Part shown: positions 42,973-47,985 of the stretch, one piece after another
How the letters are laid out: each line of letters starts with the position of its first letter
How positions within the stretch are numbered: the first letter of the stretch is position 1
NCBI GenBank assembly: GCA_025356335.1
Contig: JANXUF010000101.1
Span: forward strand, 1-47,985
Length of the DNA: 47,985 nt
Source: Actinomycetes bacterium
Lineage (GTDB): Bacteria; Actinomycetota; Acidimicrobiia; Acidimicrobiales; Ilumatobacteraceae
Reading direction: 5' to 3'
The notes under the pieces: model-generated
Told to the model about the DNA's origin: nothing
Seen by the model: only the letters and a program-made list of their open reading frames with translations
Database searches by the model: none
Program-made: the position numbers and the translations under genes

Positions 42973-43001
42973 ACTTAACCAAACGACTGGTTGAATATCA
43001 A
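42973..43001 (-). promoter_or_regulatory. Promoter plus regulon operator, site 7
   Basis: Minus strand: -35 TTGATA (42996-43001), 17-base spacer, -10 TTAAGT (42973-42978). The operator AACCAAACGACTGGTTGA (42977-42994, plus-strand reading) fills the spacer exactly, so bound protein would block RNA polymerase. Best match to the consensus in the window. Confidence 0.7.
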
Positions 43002-43143
43002 TCGCTGTGTCGATCGCGCCGAAGTGTCGCGCCGATCCGTAAGGCGATGACGGGTCTGGCCTTCGAGAATCGCGCCGTTGGGTCGACCGACAGGCCTCTG
43101 CGCAGCGAGTCCTCAGCCCGGTCGATAGACCGAGGGAGGAGCC

Positions 43144-43983
43144 TCAGCGCTTGAGCAGCACCCTCCGGGCATTGCCCTGCAGGTAGGCCTCGAGCACATC
43201 TTCTGCAAGGTCGAGAGCGCGGGCGTCCGGTAGGCAACGTTCGATGGTCAGCATCGGGTAATCCGACGCCCAGAGGATCCGGTCGCGGCCGCGGGTGCGC
43301 ATGAAGTGCAGCAACTCAGCCGGAAGATACTTCGGGCGCCAGGCGGACGTCATCAGGTGCAGGCGCTTGTACTTCATCATGAGGCGAATTGCGATGTCCC
43401 ACCATGGATCGGCGCCGTGGGCCATCACGATCGTCAGGTCGGGGAAGTCCAGGCAGACGCGATCCAGGTAGATCGGGTTCTGGCACTCGCCAGGGACCGG
43501 AGGACCGGGAATGCCTGAGTTGATCGAGATCGGCAGGTCGAGGTCGACGCATGTGGCGTACACCGGGTAGTACGCACGGTGATCGGGTGCAAGATCGTGC
43601 ATGAACGGGATGACGCGTGCCATCACGACAGGCCATGAGGCAGCGGCTTCGCGGAGCAGTCTGACGCCGACCATCATGGTCGTCGGATCCAGGCGGGCGG
43701 CGATGGAGAATCGCTCTGGCTCAGCCTCGACGAACGACAGCGTGTGCTTGGACGGTGCGTGCACGTTGAGGTCGAGGATGGCGTGATCGATCCCATTCGC
43801 GTCCATTGTGTCGATCACCTCGGACAGATCCCGCGAACGCAGGCACGACATGTCTCCGTGAAAGTACTCGTAGGCCACCTTGACCATCCAGTCTGGGTCG
43901 CCCCACTCGTCCATGTCGACGTTCACCCACGAGTCGATGGCGCGTATCACGACTGGGGCGGGGGGCTGTTGAGGGGAGCTCAC
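43144..43983 (-). CDS. Amidohydrolase-2 family protein, shorter branch
   Basis: 279 residues from ATG 43983. TIM-barrel amidohydrolase of a different branch: IRAIDSWVNVDMDEWGDP at the start with no HxH, NGIDHAILDLNVHAPSK, ISINSGIPGPPVPGECQNP, a retained IVMAHGADPWW (HG where the others have ES) and ILWASDYPML (metal Asp), ending in an EAYLQGNARRVLLKR helix. The metal site is therefore partly different again. Behind operator site 8. Substrate unknown. Confidence 0.82.
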   Translation of the reverse strand: MSSPQQPPAPVVIRAIDSWVNVDMDEWGDPDWMVKVAYEYFHGDMSCLRSRDLSEVIDTMDANGIDHAILDLNVHAPSKHTLSFVEAEPERFSIAARLDPTTMMVGVRLLREAAASWPVVMARVIPFMHDLAPDHRAYYPVYATCVDLDLPISINSGIPGPPVPGECQNPIYLDRVCLDFPDLTIVMAHGADPWWDIAIRLMMKYKRLHLMTSAWRPKYLPAELLHFMRTRGRDRILWASDYPMLTIERCLPDARALDLAEDVLEAYLQGNARRVLLKR

Positions 43984-44002
43984 ACCGGGCGAGCATACTC
44001 TC

Positions 44003-44020
44003 TACCAGATGTTTGGTTGA
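44003..44020 (+). promoter_or_regulatory. Regulon operator, site 8
   Basis: TACCAGATGTTTGGTTGA lies 20 bases upstream of the amidohydrolase start (43983). On the minus strand TATGCT (43993-43998) is a likely -10 box just downstream of it, so the operator overlaps the -35 and spacer. Confidence 0.6.
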
Positions 44021-44091
44021 TACTGAGATCGACCATTGAGCGATCGAACGCGGTCCAGGGCAGCGACCGCAAGGACGAGCTCGATGTCCGG

Positions 44092-45231
44092 TCAGCGGAT
44101 GCCTCGGAAGAATGTACGCACGTCATCGACGAACAGTTTCGGTTGCTCGAATGCGGCAAAATGTCCACCCTTGGCCTGCTCGGTCCAGTGGACGATATTC
44201 GGGAACGTCGACTCCGCCCAGCGACGGACGGGCTTGATGATCTCCTTCGGAAACGCTGCGATCCCGGTCGGGACGGTGACCGGTCGCAACCTCATGCCGT
44301 GAAAGCTCTCCCAATACAGCCGGGCTGACGACGTGGCCGTTCCGGTCACCCAATAAACCATCACGTTGTCGAGCAATTGCTCGCGGGTGAAAGCGTGCTC
44401 AGGGTGGTTGTCGCAGTCTGACCATGCCCAGAATTTCTCGATGATCCATGCCGCCCGTGCGGAGGGCGAGTCGCTGAGTCCGTAGCCGAGCGTCTGTGGA
44501 CGGCTGCCCTGCTGCGTCGGGTAGCCCGCGTCCCAACGTTGGTAGCGCTTGATGTCGGCCAAGGCCGTCTCTTCTTCGGATGTGGTGGCGTCGCGCCCGA
44601 CGATCGCATGAGGAACCATGTTGAGGTGAATATCGCGACAGCGGTCAGGATCGAGATGGGCCATCGAGGCGGTAACCGCCGATCCCCAGTCGCCGCCCTG
44701 TGCGCCGTATGTGGAGTATCCAAGGCGTTCCATCAGTCCCATCCATGCTCGGGCTATGCGATCGACGTTCCATCCCGTTTCGGTCGGCTTGTCCGAGAAT
44801 CCAAAGCCAGGCAGCGATGGGCAGACGACATGGAACGCATCGCGGGCGTCGCCACCGTAGGCGACGGGATCGCTCAGCGGCCCAACCACGTCGAGGAACT
44901 CGACGAACGAGCCGGGCCATCCGTGCGTGAGCACGAGTGGCATCGCCTCGGGCTCGGGAGACCGGACATGGAGAAAGTGGATGGCGAGGTTGTCGATCTC
45001 CGTACGGAACTGAGGCACTTGGTTCATGCGACGCTCCCGGGCACGCCAGTCGTAGTCGTCTGCCCACGTCTGGCAGATGTCGCGCAGGTACGCGAAGGGC
45101 ACACCTTGCGACCAGTCGTCCACCGGTTCCGGGTCTGGCCACCGCGTCGTCAGTAGCCGCCTACGCAGATCAGCGAGCACTTCGCCGGACACGTCGATCC
45201 GGAATGGCTCGATCACACCTGTTCCGCCCAT
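44092..45231 (-). CDS. Epoxide hydrolase (alpha/beta hydrolase with EHN domain)
   Basis: 379 residues from ATG 45231; longer frames to 45501 are unsupported. N-terminal epoxide-hydrolase domain: IEPFRIDVSGEVLADLRRRL, LTTRWPDPEPVDDWSQGVP and the LRDICQTWADDYDWR segment. Alpha/beta hydrolase core: THGWPGSFVEFLD (oxyanion HGxP), GAQGGDWGSAV with the nucleophilic Asp, and KGGHFAAFEQPKLFVDDVR with the catalytic His. It opens epoxides to diols, as juvenile-hormone/microsomal-type enzymes do, which suits oxidised terpenoids. A half operator (GTCGTTTGGTG, 45261-45271) lies upstream. Confidence 0.9.
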   Translation of the reverse strand: MGGTGVIEPFRIDVSGEVLADLRRRLLTTRWPDPEPVDDWSQGVPFAYLRDICQTWADDYDWRARERRMNQVPQFRTEIDNLAIHFLHVRSPEPEAMPLVLTHGWPGSFVEFLDVVGPLSDPVAYGGDARDAFHVVCPSLPGFGFSDKPTETGWNVDRIARAWMGLMERLGYSTYGAQGGDWGSAVTASMAHLDPDRCRDIHLNMVPHAIVGRDATTSEEETALADIKRYQRWDAGYPTQQGSRPQTLGYGLSDSPSARAAWIIEKFWAWSDCDNHPEHAFTREQLLDNVMVYWVTGTATSSARLYWESFHGMRLRPVTVPTGIAAFPKEIIKPVRRWAESTFPNIVHWTEQAKGGHFAAFEQPKLFVDDVRTFFRGIR

Positions 45232-45451
45232 CTCGTGATCGACACTTACGCCGGGTCTGCGTCGTTTGGTGTTCGTGTGATGAGTCCAGGCGCAAGATAT
45301 CGGCTGTAGATCAACAGTGCGGTCCTTTGTACGTGACGGTGAATTCAGGGGTGAACTCTCGAGATCGCGGCCGTCATAGCGTGTTAATGCCCTCTTCAGA
45401 ATAGCCAGAACGCTTGACCGTCTGCCACGACGTGCTGTCCTGCAGTCCTTC

Positions 45452-45469
45452 AAACAAGCGATTGGTTTT
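45452..45469 (+). promoter_or_regulatory. Regulon operator, site 9 (before SDR relic)
   Basis: AAACAAGCGATTGGTTTT keeps GGTT and an AAAC left half, 30 bases before the SDR relic. The rest of the gap 45232-45451 shows no gene; a half site (45261-45271) lies nearer the epoxide hydrolase. Confidence 0.45.
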
Positions 45470-45498
45470 TCCGTGATCAAGTGCTGTGTTCGCACTGA

Positions 45499-45828
45499 CA
45501 CTTACACGCGCTGGTTCCGTATGTCGCTGCCAAGCACGGGGTGGTCGGGCTCAGGCGCGTCCTCGGCAACGAACTGGCACGCCATCTCATTCGGGTCAAC
45601 ACGATTCACCCGACCGGTGTCGAGACGCCGCTCGCCTTGGGACTCGGGCACATGAACGACCTCATCGCCGATGTCCCCGAGTTCGGTCCGATTTTCAGCA
45701 ACACGCTGCTGTACACCATCACCCAGCCCGAGGACGTGGCCGATGCAGCCCTGTTCCTGGCCTCCGACGAGTCGATGTACGTGACCGGGCTCGAGTTGAA
45801 GGTCGACGCCGGCTGTCTCATCAGGTAA
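45499..45828 (+). pseudogene. N-terminally truncated SDR (mycofactocin-associated type)
   Basis: About 109 residues, from HALVPYVAAKHGVVGLRRVL to the TAA stop. It keeps the catalytic YxxxK (YVAAK), then NELARHLIRVNTIHPTGVET, QPEDVADAALFLASDESMYV and TGLELKVDAGCLIR. The tail VDAGxLxx and the THPTGVxTP-type block are characteristic of SDRs that use mycofactocin-associated, tightly bound NAD. The first ~165 residues, with the Rossmann glycine motif, are missing: a stop at 45496-45498 precedes the frame. GTG 45541 could start a 95-residue product, but it cannot bind NAD normally. Confidence 0.75.
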
Positions 45829-45941
45829 GAGCACAGCGTCCCCTCCGGCGACGGCCACAGCGTCGAGCATTTCCTGTAGTCCGAGACGTTGCACGTACAG
45901 CCAGGAATCCGACGAGATATCCGCCCGCGGGCCGTGCTCAC

Positions 45942-47129
45942 TCAGTCCAGGCGGAGCAACTTGCGCGCATTGTCGCGCAGGATCTTCTTCTGGTTCTCCG
46001 GTCCGACGGACGCCGTCATCTTCTCGGCGAAGTTGCGCGAGTCCGGCCAATTCGTGTCGCCGTGCGGGTAGTCCATCTCGAACAGGATGTTGTCGACGCC
46101 GATCTCCTCGGCGTGTTTGAGCCCGTACTCGTCGTCGAAGAAGGTTGCGTAGACATGATCGGGGAAGTAGCTGCTCGGCGGGTTCGGCAGCACATGCCAG
46201 ATGCCGTTCCACGCCCGATTGTGCTCCCACACGTGGTCCATGCGCTCGAGGAAGTACGGGATCCAACCGATGTTCGACTCGGCCAGCAGTGCCTTGAGGC
46301 CCTTGAAGCGCTCGAATACACCTGCGCTCAGCCAGTCGAGCAATGCGGCGGCCGAGCTGCACGCGAGCAGCGCGGATTGCGTGCCAGGTGGAGTGTCGGC
46401 CGACGGACTGAACCCCGGAGCCGATCCGATGTGCATGGCGACGACGATCTGATTGGCCTCGCAGGCGGCGAAGAACGGGTCCCACGTTCCGGAGGCGATC
46501 GACGGCAACCCGATCCGCGCAGGGGCTTCGGAGAATGTGAAGGCGCGCATGCCCAACGGGCCGACTCGATCTGCCTCGGCGGCGCACAGTGCGACGTCCC
46601 ACGCCGGAAGAATGCCCAGCGGGACGAGCCGCCCGTTCGAGCCGGCGCACCACTCCTCGAGCATCCAGTCGTTGTATGCCTGCACGCACAACAGTGCGAG
46701 TTCCTTGTCCTTGCCGTCGACGAAGTACTGGCCGGCGAAGCGAGGGAAGAAGTTGGGGAAGCACAGGCTCGCCTCGACTCCCGCACTGTCCATGTCGGCG
46801 AGCCGGGCGCTCTGGTCATAGCAGCCGAGCCGGATCTCGTCGTATGTCATCGGTACGGAGTCCCGCTCGTCGATCTCGAACCCGACAGCGTTCTCGCCCT
46901 TCATGAGCGGCATCTTGACGTCTTCGTAGCACCAGAAGTCCGCGGTCTTCTCGCCTGAATCGAACACGAGCTCGCCCAGGTGATTCTTCGGATTGACAGC
47001 AGTCGTCTCCCGGACGACGCGCGGTCCGATCTCCTTGTATTTGTTCGGCAGCCGGTCGGTCCACACGTTGCGCGGCGCAGTCACATGGTCGTCGGCAGAG
47101 ACGAGCCAGGCTTTTTCGACAATGGTCAT
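45942..47129 (-). CDS. Amidohydrolase-2 family hydrolase
   Basis: 395 residues from ATG 47129, with AGGAGG 6-7 bases upstream. TIM-barrel amidohydrolase: LVSADDHVTAPRNVWTDRLP, ASLCFPNFFPRFAGQYF, IVVAMHIGSAPGFS (metal His), AESNIGWIPYFLERMDHVWE and FEMDYPHGDTNWPDS (metal Asp). It has DDH at the N-terminus and ESNIG in place of HxGG. Same overall length as the other two large paralogs but clearly more distant. Divergent from the D-aminoacylase gene across operator site 10. Confidence 0.85.
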   Translation of the reverse strand: MTIVEKAWLVSADDHVTAPRNVWTDRLPNKYKEIGPRVVRETTAVNPKNHLGELVFDSGEKTADFWCYEDVKMPLMKGENAVGFEIDERDSVPMTYDEIRLGCYDQSARLADMDSAGVEASLCFPNFFPRFAGQYFVDGKDKELALLCVQAYNDWMLEEWCAGSNGRLVPLGILPAWDVALCAAEADRVGPLGMRAFTFSEAPARIGLPSIASGTWDPFFAACEANQIVVAMHIGSAPGFSPSADTPPGTQSALLACSSAAALLDWLSAGVFERFKGLKALLAESNIGWIPYFLERMDHVWEHNRAWNGIWHVLPNPPSSYFPDHVYATFFDDEYGLKHAEEIGVDNILFEMDYPHGDTNWPDSRNFAEKMTASVGPENQKKILRDNARKLLRLD

Positions 47130-47261
47130 TGGGTTCCTCCTGGGGCCGCCGCTCGCGAGTGGCAGGTACAAAATAGCTCTTGACTGAGAACGGGATCGAG
47201 TCTGCACCGTCACGCGGAAAGCGCCGCAGACTGGAAACGTGCACAGCACCACAATACCCGC

Positions 47262-47279
47262 GACCAGACGGTTGTTTGT
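47262..47279 (+). promoter_or_regulatory. Regulon operator, site 10 (divergent promoter)
   Basis: GACCAGACGGTTGTTTGT is a weaker copy between the divergent amidohydrolase (47129) and D-aminoacylase (47360). TAGTAT at 47309-47314 is a good plus-strand -10 box; its -35 is unclear. Confidence 0.45.
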
Positions 47280-47359
47280 CGAATGAGTTGAGGGCCGCCG
47301 AGAACGCTTAGTATCGGTCCCGTCGTGCCTCGGTGGCACGCTCACGATCGGGGGATCTG

Positions 47360-47985
47360 ATGCTCGACCTCGTCATCCGTAACGTCGATGTCGTTGATGG
47401 CACGGGCTCGCCGCGGCGTCGCGCCGACGTCGGTGTCCGTCACGGCCGGATCGAGTCGATCGGGCAGATCGAAGAAGCGGCGACGCGCGAGATCGACGGG
47501 ACCGGGCTCGCCATCGCTCCCGGGTTCATCGACCTGCACACGCACTACGACGCACAGGTGCTGTGGGACACCACGTTGAGCCCTTCGCCGTTGCACGGTG
47601 TGACCACCGTGATCGGTGGCAACTGCGGCTTTTCGATCGCGCCGCTCGCGCCGGGGCACGCCGACTACGTGATGCGCATGATGGCCCGCGTCGAAGGCAT
47701 CCCACTCGAGTCGCTCCAAGCCGGCCCGGCTTGGGACTGGCTCGGCTTCGGCGAGTGGCTCGACCGGCTCGAAGGGCGCGTCGGCATCAACGTCGGGTTC
47801 CTCGTCGGGCACTCCACCCTTCGACGCCTGGTGCTCGGTGACGACATCCATCGCGCGGCCACCGACACCGAGGTGAACGCCATGGTCGCGCTGGCCCACG
47901 ACGCGATGTCCACTGGTGCACTCGGGTTCTCGTCATCGCTGGGCGAAGCGCACACCGACGGTGACGGCAATCCGGTGCCGTCGCG
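47360..47985 (+). CDS. N-acyl-D-amino-acid deacylase-like amidohydrolase (cut by window end)
   Basis: 208 residues before the window ends, from ATG 47360 with GGGGG five bases upstream. Same family as 19759-21441: LVIRNVDVVDGTGSP, IAPGFIDLHTHYDAQVLWD (HxH metal motif), VIGGNCGFSIAPLAPGHADY and FLVGHSTLRRLVLG, then TGALGFSSSLGEAH. The full enzyme should be about 550 residues. It would cleave an amide bond of an N-acylated compound. Transcribed away from the amidohydrolase. Confidence 0.88.
   Translation, partial: MLDLVIRNVDVVDGTGSPRRRADVGVRHGRIESIGQIEEAATREIDGTGLAIAPGFIDLHTHYDAQVLWDTTLSPSPLHGVTTVIGGNCGFSIAPLAPGHADYVMRMMARVEGIPLESLQAGPAWDWLGFGEWLDRLEGRVGINVGFLVGHSTLRRLVLGDDIHRAATDTEVNAMVALAHDAMSTGALGFSSSLGEAHTDGDGNPVPS

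Noticed and set aside
45486..46958. 490-residue plus-strand frame
   Set aside because: It is the antisense shadow of the amidohydrolase 45942-47129 and crosses the SDR relic out of frame.

Overview
The window looks like the chromosome of a high-G+C actinobacterium, plausibly an Acidimicrobiia-type or mycobacterium-like soil or aquatic lineage. The reasons are strongly GC-biased codons, many GTG starts behind GGAGG-type ribosome sites, many start/stop overlaps, relics of a BTAD/WD40 regulator and of a mycofactocin-associated SDR, and a lipid/CoA catabolic gene set typical of these bacteria. No rRNA, CRISPR array or complete insertion sequence was seen.

Positions 1-6.4 kb form a degraded, mobile-type zone. 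It holds one intact large gene, a secreted protein of about 14 cysteine-paired propeller-like repeats (1128-3464, minus), and one intact toxin-antitoxin pair (PIN toxin with a 56-residue partner, 4632-5233). Around them lie relics: a SHOCT tail, an acetoacetyl-CoA synthetase C-terminus, two small coupled minus-strand ORFs, a frameshifted WD40 protein and a possible integrase tail. The zone ends at the 3' half of a tRNA-Lys(CTT) gene (6156-6203) flanked on both sides by paired ATGGCACCAA repeats, which looks like a site-specific recombination (att) site.

From 6.5 to 48 kb the window is a dense catabolic region. A TetR gene opens it. A minus operon follows (enoyl-CoA hydratase, phosphotransferase, unrecognised AttH-like protein). 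Facing it is a plus run of acyl-CoA dehydrogenase, CoA-transferase III, both subunits of a biotin-dependent acyl-CoA carboxylase, enoyl-CoA hydratase, a DinB-like protein and a fused AtuA protein; this set resembles the Atu/Liu pathways that carboxylate methyl-branched enoyl-CoAs. Next come a D-aminoacylase-like hydrolase, an NTF2-like protein, an amidohydrolase, a CoxG-like protein with a second acyl-CoA dehydrogenase, a five-gene peptide-type ABC importer, an acyl-CoA ligase, and an NTF2-like protein with a second TetR.

The second half (34.1-48 kb) carries a plus operon (split AtuA pair, amidohydrolase, SCOT-type CoA transferase A/B, enoyl-CoA hydratase-like protein, tandem-duplicated GntR/FCD regulator), then minus-strand amidohydrolases, another hydratase-like protein, an epoxide hydrolase, an SDR relic, and a D-aminoacylase cut by the window end.

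The main new signal is an 18-bp near-palindrome close to AACCAAACGTTTGGTTGA. It occurs at least ten times, each time between genes and just upstream of catabolic genes, often overlapping a recognisable promoter. It ties the TetR gene, the carboxylation operon, the importer, the CoA ligase, the amidohydrolases and the hydratases into one proposed regulon. The substrate cannot be read from sequence. A branched or isoprenoid-like acid, possibly amide- or peptide-linked, would fit the enzymes.
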